This document shows, piece by piece, positions 28,701 through 35,882 of a DNA stretch of 44,366 nucleotides. The position numbers and the translations under genes are program-made. The number at the start of each line of letters is the position of its first letter. Positions within the stretch are counted from its first letter, which is position 1. The DNA comes from Curvibacter sp. GTDB lineage: Bacteria > Pseudomonadota > Gammaproteobacteria > Burkholderiales > Burkholderiaceae_C. Under the pieces are notes generated by a model, which worked only from the letters and a program-made list of their open reading frames with translations, made no database searches and was not told the DNA's origin. The stretch covers positions 1 through 44,366 of the forward strand of contig REAW01000026.1 of NCBI GenBank assembly GCA_004293725.1, read 5' to 3'.

Positions 28701-29288
28701 TAACCCGCAGTTGCGCAGCAATTGCACCAAGAGCCAGGCCGAGTCGCGGCAAGAGCCAGAGCCCAGCTCCAACGTTTCTTCCGGCGTTTGCACCCCAGGT
28801 TCCATGCGGATGGTGTAGTCGACCGACTTGTGCACCATGGTATTGAGGTCTACCAGGAAGATGACACTGCGCCGCTTGGTGCGGTCAATCTTGTCCAGGT
28901 AGGCCTGCACCAGGGGCGTGACGGGGTCGGCGGCCAGGTAGGGGGCCAGTTCTTGTTTGAGTTCGGGGGCGTAGGTGAATGGGAACTCTTCGGCCTCAGG
29001 CTCCAGGAAGAAGTCAAACGGGTTGTAGACCGCCATCTCCACCACCAGGTCCACCGTGACCTTGAATTCTTTGGTCTTTTCAGGAAACACCAGGCGACCC
29101 TGGTAGTTGGCAAACGGGTCTTGCTGCCAGTTGACGAAGTGAGTGCTGGGTTCTACCTTGAGGGAGTAGGACACCACCTTGCTGCGGCAGTGGGGCGCGG
29201 GGCGCAACCGGATGACCTGGGGGCCGAGATTGACCAAACGGTCGTAGGTGTAGTGGGTGACGTGGTTCAGCGCTGCGTGAATGGACAT
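25749..29288 (-). CDS. Transglutaminase-DUF2126 protein
   Basis: A 1179-residue protein. The N-terminal 290 residues are a bacterial transglutaminase-like region with triad Cys180 (GSGSCRDSAW), His229 (TDLHAWCEV) and Asp245 (GWIGLDATSG). The rest is the large DUF2126 domain (RLTMGGEPTFVA, GFATELVHKLRDEYGQGG, KWYPGEQLPRWALNIYWR, GGGNHFVMGGATPADSPF, RNILIDVTGNTHRSEFSIDK). DUF2126 proteins occur with circularly permuted ATP-grasp, alpha-E and transglutaminase genes in predicted amide-ligase systems; its relatives at 14801-18468 are 7 kb away. A Ser/Pro/Ala-rich stretch at about 575-640 looks like an inserted linker. ATG at 29288 has GAGAAC upstream; the frame is open further. Confidence 0.9.
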   Translation of the reverse strand: MSIHAALNHVTHYTYDRLVNLGPQVIRLRPAPHCRSKVVSYSLKVEPSTHFVNWQQDPFANYQGRLVFPEKTKEFKVTVDLVVEMAVYNPFDFFLEPEAEEFPFTYAPELKQELAPYLAADPVTPLVQAYLDKIDRTKRRSVIFLVDLNTMVHKSVDYTIRMEPGVQTPEETLELGSGSCRDSAWLLVQLLRNCGLAARFVSGYLIQLAPDVKSLDGPSGTEVDFTDLHAWCEVYLPGAGWIGLDATSGLLAGEGHIPLACTPQPSGAAPIEGGVDECEVEFSHHMQVTRIYESPRVTKPYTPEQWAAVMKLGDQVDANLLAGDVRLTMGGEPTFVAVNDRDAPEWNTDALGPTKRGFATELVHKLRDEYGQGGFLHFGQGKWYPGEQLPRWALNIYWRADKQKVWGNPALFTDERTPTHYSAEDAGYFIRTLAGKLGLTDKYVQAGYEDTWYYLWRERRLPVNVDPFNAKLDDEMERARLRRVFTQKLDSVVGYVLPLKVGASGNPGLSGPEWTTGPWFFRDERMYLMPGDSPMGLRLPLDSLPWVSEGDFPYLVERDPTVARGNLPPHTSFAARYAPGASGAPSTATTPSGSVSPSGLPYLAGNLATAEASRKMQSAKGSIPTGDATAAQSARQPEPARYAEAPKRFESAHWITRTALCVEVRDPRRASGPKAEAVGYKSGVLYIFMPPLERLEDYLDLLAAIEATAAELKMQIVLEGYPPPRDPRLKLLQVTPDPGVIEVNIHPVTNWKELVYNTEFLYNAAFESRLSAEKFMTDGRHTGTGGGNHFVMGGATPADSPFLRKPELLASLLLYWHNHPSLSYLFSGMFVGPTSQAPRVDEARNDQLYELEIAIEQIYKNRELYDQSMPPWLVDRTLRNILIDVTGNTHRSEFSIDKMYSPDSATGRLGLLELRAFEMPPHPHMSSVQQLLLRALVARFWKAPYKAPVTRWGTELHDRYMLPTFIKMDFDDVMADMNMAGYAFDSSWFAPHYEFRFPLIGAVKAAGVELTLRNALEPWHVMGEESSAGGTARYVDSSLERIEVRVTGLNESRYVVTCNGQALPMQSTGTVGEFVAAVRYKAWNPPSSLHPTIGMHAPLTFDMVDTWMKRSLGGCQYFVTHPGGLNYETFPVNGYEAESRRLSRFAAMGHTPGKLVVPPATIHVAGSKEFPFTRDLRRD

Positions 29289-29435
29289 GGGCCGTTCTCT
29301 CGGTAATCTCACACGGGGACACAGGTGCAGCGAACGCCGCACCAGCCCCATACTAACAATTGGGCTTGACGCAGGGCTTCAAGCAAGTCCCGCGCCATGC
29401 ATTTCAAGCGCCTCGGAACGGGTTAGCATGGCGCC

Positions 29436-30293
29436 ATGTTCTCCGCCGCCAACCGCACCAGCGCGTGGCCCCGCACGGTGTTTGCGGCGCTGCTGGGCTG
29501 GGTGTTGGGCGCTGCATGGCAGCTGCAACAGGTGGCTTTGTGGCCGCTGTGGGCTTACATGCTTTTGTTGCTTCTGGCCCCCGTTCTGTATGCGCAAGAA
29601 GCTCCCGAAAAGATAGCAATTTGGATGCGCCACTCGCCCGCTTCAGCGGTGGCTGCCGCACTGGTGTTGCTGTCTGGCATGGCATTGGGGTGGGGGAGCA
29701 CCGGCGCACGGGCCGTGGTGTTTTCCAGCACGGCGCTGGCGCCTGTGCTGGAGGGGCGTGACTTGCGCGTGACCGGTGTGGTGGAGGGGTTGCCACAGGC
29801 CAGCGAAGCGGGTTTGCGTTTCACGCTCCAGGTGGAGCAAGCCCTGTTGGATGGGCGCGCAGTGGCTGTGCCTGCGCGCATGGCAGTGGCCTGGTATGCC
29901 AGTGGCTACGCGCTGCTGGGCGAGCAGACGGGCTTGCAGCGGGTGCCTGCGCCATTGCAGGCGGGCGAGCGTTGGCAATTCACCCTGCGCCCACGGGCGC
30001 CGCACGGCAGCATGAATCCGCATGGGTTTGACTATGAGTTGTGGATGTGGGGGCAAGGTGTGCAGGCCACTGCGTATGTGCGCGCCGGCCCCAAAGACCC
30101 CGAACCCCAGCGCCTGGGCCCGACGTGGCAAGCCCCTGTGGCGCTGGTCCGCCAGGTGCTGCGCGACCGCATCCTTGCCTCTGTCGAAGATCGGCGAGCG
30201 GCGGGCCTGTTGGCCGCTCTGGTGGTGGGCGACCAGGCCGCTGTGGAGCGCTGGACAACGACAATAGAGTCGTTAATCGGCCTTCGCTCTTAA
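29436..30293 (+). pseudogene. comEC: comEC, 5' part, cut by a Tn7-like element
   Basis: The N-terminal part of the competence DNA channel ComEC/Rec2, which carries single-stranded DNA across the inner membrane in natural transformation. The first 272 codons are chromosomal: two or three hydrophobic helices (about 13-55 and 70-88), then the DUF4131 region, ending in LLAALVVGDQAAVER, which in intact relatives runs straight into the WDVFRATGVAHL block and the membrane competence domain. Here the frame instead continues with 13 codons of transposon end DNA and stops at 30293. The membrane channel and the C-terminal metallo-beta-lactamase domain are absent from the window. The truncated product is not expected to work in DNA uptake. 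Confidence 0.9.
29592..29623. repeat. Diverged interspersed repeat copy inside comEC
   Basis: GCGCAAGAAGCT then GATAGCAATTT, keeping both halves of the repeat seen at 14786-14819 with a changed centre. It is translated in frame within comEC (about QEAPEKIAI). Confidence 0.45.
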
Positions 30294-30384
30294 AGGCCCC
30301 ATTTTCGTAGCACTGACAGACATTAGTGTCCTTAAATCGAATGTTTGTGCCCGAAACCAAACCGACATTCAGGTCGTTAAATGA
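30252..30384 (+). repeat. Transposon left end with three TnsB-type sites
   Basis: Three direct repeats: GACAATAGAGTCGTTAATCG at 30260, GACATTAGTGTCCTTAAATC at 30319 and GACATTCAGGTCGTTAAATG at 30364. The shared pattern is GACAWTNNNGTCNTTAA. As I recall it, the Tn7 left-end site is GACAATAAAGTCTTAAACTG, a close match. Spacing is 59 and 45 bases, fitting the separated three-site layout of Tn7L. Confidence 0.82.
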
Positions 30385-30648
30385 AATATTCTAGGGCGTA
30401 GACTGTTGTGTAGCCGGCATTCACTAGTGGCCAAAAATAAGGCGAAATTGAACTGACACTTAGCAAGCTACTGGCAATCTAAGGCGGTCAGTAAAGCCCC
30501 GCACCAATATGGTGCAAATGAAAATCGGTGAATCAATCCGGAATTTACTGCACATGCGGTGTGCATTTGGGGATGACTTGCGCCGCTCACACTCATATCG
30601 GGCATTGATAGTCTCTGACCTTCACACACGGTTGATGGAGAAGTTGCA
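30385..30648. other. Non-coding stretch inside the left end
   Basis: No credible gene. A small hairpin GCACA-TGCGG-TGTGC lies at 30550-30564. The remainder shows no repeat or motif I can name. Confidence 0.5.
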
Positions 30649-30661
30649 ATGAGCCGCGCTC

Positions 30662-30800
30662 AAATTAACTGCTCGATTCCTGCTGTCCTTCTTTTCATGG
30701 TTGCTGTCGTCTCTGAAAGTGCAGCGGCGCAATGCGCAGACAACCTATTCGGTTCTAAGCTGCAATCAAAATTTTGATTTGCCGTATCAGAGGCAAAATC
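30662..30800 (+). pseudogene. Decayed 3' end of a second copy of the 397-residue membrane protein gene
   Basis: In frame from 30662 the DNA encodes KLTARFLLSFFSWLLSSLKV and QRRNAQ, nearly identical to the C-terminal LKLTARFLLYLFSWLQSSLK and VQRRNAQ of the gene ending at 35823. Similarity continues at DNA level past the old stop to about 30800 (TCGGAGGCAAA/TCAGAGGCAAA). The upstream part of the gene is missing and the stop is changed. This is what remains after deletion of a related module. Confidence 0.75.
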
Positions 30801-30811
30801 TCAGCACGAAT

Positions 30812-32197
30812 TCAGCGGTAGGCTGGGTCCTTGCAGTTATGGCTACTTGAAAACTCACTTGGGCTTCTCTCTTTACCCCAAATCTTGTTGCCTGCGCGTC
30901 GCGGGTTGACCTTGAAGTTTCCGTTCCGTTCTTCGAAGTACAGATTAATTGCCTGAATGGCGGCATCCTTGGACTCATAGTTGCTGCCATGGATGATGGA
31001 GCGTGCCATCCCGCTGAACACCGACTCGATGACATTTAAAAATTGCGCTGAGGCAGGAAGGGGAACCAGCTCTACCGTGGGCCGGCTGTTATCGATGGCA
31101 ACTTCGTTGTGCTCATCGATAAAACTTACTAAAGCCTTTGACATGTGCCACGATGCCGCGTCCCAAGAGATAAAAAGCTTAGTTGTGGTCTTGTACTCTT
31201 CGACGAGGGTGCCAATCATGCGAATCATCTCGTTTGTGTTCTTGGCAGTTGAGTAAAAGTGGGTTACTTGGTTTGTTGAAAGCTCAAGTGCAGCAGTCAA
31301 AATCAGCCAACCCTTGGACTTTTGCCATTGAGGCACTGAAGGACTTTCATCGGGTCCAACCAGCCAACGACCTCCCTTCATCTTGATTGCAAAGGGACCA
31401 TATTCATCGATGGAAAAGAAGCGTTCAGAAGGCAGAAGTGCGCCGAGAATTGATTGAAGGTGTTCAAGCTTTTCGCGATATTCCGGGTCAGTGCTGGTCA
31501 GCACGACTTTCGCAGAACGCCAGCGGTAGCCGGCACTCTTGATAACTTGAAGGATGGTTTCGTGGCAGGCACTTACTCCCTGCAACTCGAGCGCGTGTCT
31601 TAAGTCGATTAGGCGCCAGACACTTCGGTTGATTCCGCTCAATGAAGGCGGCTCATGAAGCAGCCGGAAGATGGATGCGCGAAAGCGCGGGTCATCGGAT
31701 TTTTTCTCTCTTGGAGCGCGCGCGAATAGTCCAGCCGTGCCGGACAAACGATATGCGACTAGATATTTCCTGACCGTATTGACGCTAATGCCCAAGAATT
31801 CACTGATTTTGTGCTGACTGAACCCCTTGCCGTGAGCCAGTACAGTGAGCGCCTTTGTTCTCAGTCGCGCCGGGTGTGGCCAAAGCATTCTTGTGAGCTG
31901 CCCGCTATCGACCCCGGCAAATTCGGGCTGATTGCGCCCACGTTCAATTTCTGAAAGCCAGCTATTCCACTCGGATTCTGGCGCCGGCTTCGCAACCGCA
32001 GGCGGCGCAACTTCTTTCGCCAACTTGGATTGAGGCTTTCGCTTTGACTTGTCGTAGCCAGGTGGAGCCTCGAGCTTCAGAATCTTCTTGACAGTATTAC
32101 GGCTCATCCGCTCTGAACGGCTAACACTTCCCACGGACTCGCCGCGAAGAAGAACTCTTCTTCGAATTTCGGCCCACTGCTTTGGGTTGGAGTACAT
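30812..32197 (-). CDS. IS630-family transposase
   Basis: A 461-residue transposase. Residues 1-40 and about 110-160 are helix-turn-helix regions (SVGSVSRSERMSRNTVKKIL; GFSQHKISEFLGISVNTVRK). The DDE domain shows SIDEYGPF (Asp264), SWDAASWH (Asp345) and NVIESVFSGMA (Glu391), the IS630/mariner-type triad. It is longer than classical IS630 enzymes (about 340) because of the extra N-terminal region. A weak inverted repeat pair, GCGGTAGGCTG (30815-30825) and the complement of CACCCTACTGC (32225-32235), matches 9 of 11 bases and may mark the ends of an insertion sequence. The left one overlaps the last codons. No TA duplication could be confirmed. It may be a passenger of the Tn7-like element. Confidence 0.85.
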   Translation of the reverse strand: MYSNPKQWAEIRRRVLLRGESVGSVSRSERMSRNTVKKILKLEAPPGYDKSKRKPQSKLAKEVAPPAVAKPAPESEWNSWLSEIERGRNQPEFAGVDSGQLTRMLWPHPARLRTKALTVLAHGKGFSQHKISEFLGISVNTVRKYLVAYRLSGTAGLFARAPREKKSDDPRFRASIFRLLHEPPSLSGINRSVWRLIDLRHALELQGVSACHETILQVIKSAGYRWRSAKVVLTSTDPEYREKLEHLQSILGALLPSERFFSIDEYGPFAIKMKGGRWLVGPDESPSVPQWQKSKGWLILTAALELSTNQVTHFYSTAKNTNEMIRMIGTLVEEYKTTTKLFISWDAASWHMSKALVSFIDEHNEVAIDNSRPTVELVPLPASAQFLNVIESVFSGMARSIIHGSNYESKDAAIQAINLYFEERNGNFKVNPRRAGNKIWGKERSPSEFSSSHNCKDPAYR

Positions 32198-32359
32198 ATT
32201 GATTCCAATTTACAAGGGTTTGGTCACCCTACTGCAATAGAGACCACCAGTCGGTGTTTTCCCAAATTAAAAATGTCTTTCGCAGATAGAAACGACACGA
32301 CCTGTCGTTCACGCGATGAATACTGCAGTTCCTTAATACGTTTCTGCAGGAGTTAAATC

Positions 32360-32530
32360 ATGTTCTGGCTGGCAATCATTGGAATTGGAGTGGCGCTTAC
32401 ATTTATCAAGCTTGGCGCGCTATCGGTATGGGTGGGGGTATTGGCAGCGGGCATAAAACTGGCATTGCTTGCCATCGCCTGTCTTGCAGCCGTCCTGATT
32501 TGGAAGATGGTTTCAGGCTCAAAGCGCTGA
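32360..32530 (+). CDS. Small two-helix membrane protein
   Basis: A 56-residue protein with ATG at 32360 preceded at good distance by CAGGAG. Residues about 3-30 and 32-50 are almost entirely hydrophobic (WLAIIGIGVALTFIKLGALS and ALLAIACLAAVLIWKMV), ending in a short basic tail GSKR. It therefore should span the membrane twice. No family is recognised. It is the first gene of a rightward series with the 328-residue, WYL and 397-residue genes and may belong to the same system. Confidence 0.65.
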   Translation: MFWLAIIGIGVALTFIKLGALSVWVGVLAAGIKLALLAIACLAAVLIWKMVSGSKR

Positions 32531-32689
32531 AGAGTGCACGTCGCAGCAGCACGCTTCCAATAGTATTCATTGAGTGAGGCCAATGCCAATGGCCGTCCCG
32601 AGCCTGCCCATACGGAGCCGTTGCCGCGAGTATCATCTTTCTAATAATTGCGTATATCGCAAAGAACAATTCAAAACGGGGGGGTACAT

Positions 32690-33676
32690 ATGGCAATAGG
32701 CGCTGAGGCATTGTTGAATGTCGCGAAATTGCATCCAGCAGGGATGGTGCTGAGCTCAATGGCCACGGCCATTCAAGGCATTTACAGCATGGGCGCATCG
32801 GTCAATGAGTTCATTGACGACCACATAGATGCGATGAAGAAGTCTGCCAATCCAACCGTATCAAAGACGGGCCGGGTTCTGGAAATGGCCAAGTTCGGGT
32901 TTGGTCTTGGATATATGAGTTCCGTCACCATCATTGCAACCGGACAGTTGCTGCTTGGAAATACCCTCAGTGCGGTCGGGACAGTCGCGACCGCAGCAAC
33001 GTTGACGAATCCGATTGCGATGACCTGCGCTGCATTCGGGGCCATTTATTACGGCTGGAGCGCGCTCAGCGACGCTGAACGCAATGAGATTCTCGACAAG
33101 TTGCGCGCTGGACTGGAAATTGGGGTTGAAACAATCAAGGCAATCATTGCGTTCGTTGTAAAGACAACCAATGAAATATTGAGCCCGGAAAACATCGCGG
33201 AATTCAAAGGTTTTATCAAAACCTATGCCGCCAAGTTCGGAAAGAGTTTGTCAGACGTCACAGGCAAGATGGTTGACATCTTGAAGGATGCTGCTGAACA
33301 GACCGTAAAAAAATCGAACGAGATTTATGAGTCAACCGCAAGCGTGCTCTCAGAGGTTGCCACCCAAACCGGACAAGCTGCTTCCAGCGCGGCGGAAACC
33401 ACATCCAGCGCAGCTAAGAGTGCATTGGAGTCAACCGGAGCCATGTTGGGAACAACTTCAATGGCAGTCAAAGGGGCGGTGGGCAAAGCCAGTGAAGCCG
33501 CTTCCATCGCTGCGGGTGCTGCATCTGAGACTGCAAAGGGACTTTATGAGCGGACGGTTGATGCCGCGCAGCAGTTGACGACATCCAAAACAAAGCCTGA
33601 GTTGCCAGCGGTTGATACCCCCAAGGCAGTTGCGGATGAAGTGGCAGTAAAAGACATCCGCCCACCAAAAGTCTGA
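32690..33676 (+). CDS. Cargo protein with hydrophobic hairpin and Ala/Ser-rich helical tail
   Basis: A 328-residue protein of no recognised family. Residues 1-60 are amphipathic. Residues about 68-125 are a long hydrophobic hairpin (SSVTIIATGQLLLG, AATLTNPIAMTCAAFGAIYY) with small residues, resembling pore or membrane-inserting segments. Residues 140-165 hold a further hydrophobic helix (IKAIIAFVVKTTNEIL). Residues 200-300 are low-complexity Ala/Ser/Thr/Glu helical repeats (SSAAETTSSAAKSALESTG). ATG at 32690 follows a run of seven G, which serves as a strong ribosome binding site; a TTG start 42 bases upstream is unlikely. It lies directly upstream of the WYL gene. Confidence 0.7.
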   Translation: MAIGAEALLNVAKLHPAGMVLSSMATAIQGIYSMGASVNEFIDDHIDAMKKSANPTVSKTGRVLEMAKFGFGLGYMSSVTIIATGQLLLGNTLSAVGTVATAATLTNPIAMTCAAFGAIYYGWSALSDAERNEILDKLRAGLEIGVETIKAIIAFVVKTTNEILSPENIAEFKGFIKTYAAKFGKSLSDVTGKMVDILKDAAEQTVKKSNEIYESTASVLSEVATQTGQAASSAAETTSSAAKSALESTGAMLGTTSMAVKGAVGKASEAASIAAGAASETAKGLYERTVDAAQQLTTSKTKPELPAVDTPKAVADEVAVKDIRPPKV

Positions 33677-33710
33677 TTGCAGGGAATCATCAAGACTACT
33701 GACTACAAAC

Positions 33711-34613
33711 TTGACCGCTGCCAATCACGACACCCTTGTTCGCCGGCTGGCGATGATTCTCTTCAAGCTTAATCAGGGTGAGAAGCTGGACCCAAGGCAG
33801 CTTGCGCACGAGTTCGACGTCAATTTGCGCACAGTGCAGCGGGATATCAACGAGCGATTCAGCTATTTACCCTTAGAAAAGAGTGATGGAAAGTACTTTT
33901 TGAATCCTGCCTTCCTTGGCAAGCTCGCGCTGAAAGACATTGAGCGCTTTGCAAGCCTCGCAGGAGTGGCGGGACTTTTCCCGACACTCTCAGAGGACTT
34001 CCTTCGGGAGATATTTGATGCGCGGATTCAATCGGCGCTCCTGATAAAGGGGCACCACTATGAAGACCTTCGGGGAAAAGAAGAGTCCTTCAAAAAGCTC
34101 GAGCAGGCCATCTTCGCGCGCGCTGTTGTCAGTTTTTCTTACCAGGGCGCTGACAGTTCAAAGGTCTATGACGTTGAACCTTATAGGCTCGTGAATAACA
34201 AGGGCGTTTGGTACCTTGCAGCCAGGCATTCCGACAAGTTAAAAACCTTCTCTTTTTCGAAAATTGAAGGCCTTCTTGTATCCGAGCAGAAATACCACTT
34301 CAATCAGAGCGTGAATGACAAGCTGGATTTGGAAGAAGGGGTTTGGCTGAGCGAGCAACCCACCGAAGTTGTTCTTAAGGTGGACAAGGCCATTGCGCCC
34401 TATTTCAAACGACGCAAGCTCATTGCCAATCAGGTCATCGAAAAGGAACTGGTAGACGGCAGCCTGATTCTGTCGGCGAAGGTTGGCCATCACAAACAGG
34501 TGGTTCCCATCGTCAAGTATTGGATTCCCCACATTCGGGTTATCAGTCCTGATGGATTGCAGGAAGAAATTGACGCAGAGTTGCGTGGCTATTTGTCAGA
34601 TTCACGATACTGA
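33711..34613 (+). CDS. WYL-domain transcriptional regulator
   Basis: A 300-residue protein. Residues about 10-60 are a helix-turn-helix of the DeoR/HTH_11 type (LDPRQLAHEFDVNLRTVQRD). Residues about 135-205 are a WYL domain (VSFSYQGADSS, VEPYRLVNNKGVWYLAARHS, FSFSKIEGL), and the C-terminus holds the WCX-like extension. WYL proteins sense small ligands or nucleic acids and often control phage-defence loci. It sits between two unrecognised membrane-type genes, so it may regulate them. The first usable start is TTG at 33711, 34 bases after the previous stop; ATG at 33752 would cut into the HTH. Annotated regulators of this kind in mobile elements often mark defence cargo. Confidence 0.88.
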   Translation: MTAANHDTLVRRLAMILFKLNQGEKLDPRQLAHEFDVNLRTVQRDINERFSYLPLEKSDGKYFLNPAFLGKLALKDIERFASLAGVAGLFPTLSEDFLREIFDARIQSALLIKGHHYEDLRGKEESFKKLEQAIFARAVVSFSYQGADSSKVYDVEPYRLVNNKGVWYLAARHSDKLKTFSFSKIEGLLVSEQKYHFNQSVNDKLDLEEGVWLSEQPTEVVLKVDKAIAPYFKRRKLIANQVIEKELVDGSLILSAKVGHHKQVVPIVKYWIPHIRVISPDGLQEEIDAELRGYLSDSRY

Positions 34614-34629
34614 TGCAGGAGTTAACAAG

Positions 34630-35823
34630 GTGTACCGGAGAAAACTGACTTTTGTTATTGCGGTGGCGGCGCTCATTTCGGCCGGTATCGTGTATTGGTC
34701 GACATCATTGCCCTTTGCACACAATCTGATTCGAATCCAGACTGAGAAGAAGCTGGGCGCAATTGACAAGCGCATCGTTGATGCGCCCTTGGAGACCCAG
34801 GCACTGCTCCTGGACTACGCCGGGGATGAAGACATAGATGCCAAAAGCCCACGTGGCGAACTTGTGCTGAAGGCCTGGATTGCGTTCTCAAAATATCCGG
34901 AGCAGTCGCCCGAGGTCTTCCGGCTGTACGGCTCAGACCCCGCCTTCCAGAAAATTCTCAGGAATTACGGAGAAATCATCGTTCCTGTCATCCAATATTT
35001 TTTGGACAATGATGTAACTTCCTTGCATGTCATGAGTAGCGTAAACAACGTGATTCAAGCCACCAAGCAAACTGCCGAGAGCGCCACGAATGCAGTCAAG
35101 AATTTCTTTGGCATAGGCCAAGGAAATCCCGAACCCCAACCCGAACCCCAACCTCAGCCTCAGCCTCAGCCTCAGCCTGCACAGCAACCTCTTGGCCCAA
35201 CGGAAAGGGGGTTGTATGCCATTGGCTTCATTGGTGCAGAGGGGCACAAATTTTTAGGGCAATTTGTATTGGACTCAAAAGGACAAGTCCAGTGGAATAC
35301 AACAGACAGAGTTGCAGGAGGCGTGGTCAATTTTCTTGTCGGCGGCGTAAGTAACCTTGAGACGAAAATTCGACGCGATGAAGAAATTGAAAAAAGTGAC
35401 TACTTCTTCGCCGCTCTCGATGTAGTTCCCTTCGTGGCATCAGTGAAACTGTTGAAGATGGGAAGGGTGGCCGCAGCCTCGGAGAAGGAATTGAGCCTGG
35501 TCAGCAAGACCAGGCTATATGGGGCCCGCCTGATTCCAAAAAGCGAAGCTCTTCAGAAAATGGGAAAGTACGGTGTCATAGCCGCGACCGGATACGTCAT
35601 CGTCACGCATCCAAGTCTTCTCAACAGCGTATTTTCGGCCATCGCAGAACTGTTGGGACTGAACCCCACGCTAGTTAAGTTTATCGGGTGGTTCGCATTA
35701 ATTTCGATTGTTCTCTATCCATTCATGGGCCTACTTAAGTTAACTGCGCGTTTCCTGCTGTATTTATTTTCATGGTTGCAATCGTCACTAAAAGTGCAGC
35801 GACGCAATGCACAGCCAATCTAG
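34630..35823 (+). CDS. Cargo membrane protein with Pro/Gln linker
   Basis: A 397-residue protein of no recognised family. An N-terminal helix (residues 7-24) is followed by an extracytoplasmic or helical region to 160 and a linker of alternating Pro, Gln and Glu at 167-187. A second domain at 190-310 follows, with hydrophobic helices at about 312-326, 333-362 and 365-382. GTG at 34630 was chosen: GGAG lies nine bases upstream and it falls just after the WYL stop. The frame is open further up, inside the WYL gene, without a signal. A decayed copy of its 3' end lies at 30662. It ends convergent to the TnsE-like gene. Confidence 0.7.
   Translation: MYRRKLTFVIAVAALISAGIVYWSTSLPFAHNLIRIQTEKKLGAIDKRIVDAPLETQALLLDYAGDEDIDAKSPRGELVLKAWIAFSKYPEQSPEVFRLYGSDPAFQKILRNYGEIIVPVIQYFLDNDVTSLHVMSSVNNVIQATKQTAESATNAVKNFFGIGQGNPEPQPEPQPQPQPQPQPAQQPLGPTERGLYAIGFIGAEGHKFLGQFVLDSKGQVQWNTTDRVAGGVVNFLVGGVSNLETKIRRDEEIEKSDYFFAALDVVPFVASVKLLKMGRVAAASEKELSLVSKTRLYGARLIPKSEALQKMGKYGVIAATGYVIVTHPSLLNSVFSAIAELLGLNPTLVKFIGWFALISIVLYPFMGLLKLTARFLLYLFSWLQSSLKVQRRNAQPI
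35128..35178 (+). repeat. Hexamer tandem repeat in coding sequence
   Basis: CCTCAG units (four plus a partial) preceded by CCCGAACCCCAA units, encoding the alternating Pro-Gln/Pro-Glu linker of the 397-residue protein. Such repeats may change copy number by slippage; units are multiples of three, so the frame would be kept. Confidence 0.8.
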
Positions 35824-35882
35824 CTGGTATTCGGCTGCAATCGAATATTGATTGGCTATATCGGAGGCAAAGCTAAAGTTCT

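Noticed and set aside
30649..30777. 42-codon ORF with ribosome binding site and signal-peptide-like sequence (MSRAQINCSIPAVLLFM...)
   Set aside because: It runs out of frame through the relic that matches the 3' end of the gene at 34630 in another frame, so the resemblance to a secreted peptide is probably accidental; a real leaderless peptide cannot be fully excluded.
33711..34613. WYL protein as a CRISPR-associated regulator
   Set aside because: No CRISPR array or cas gene nearby; the general WYL regulator call is all that is supported.
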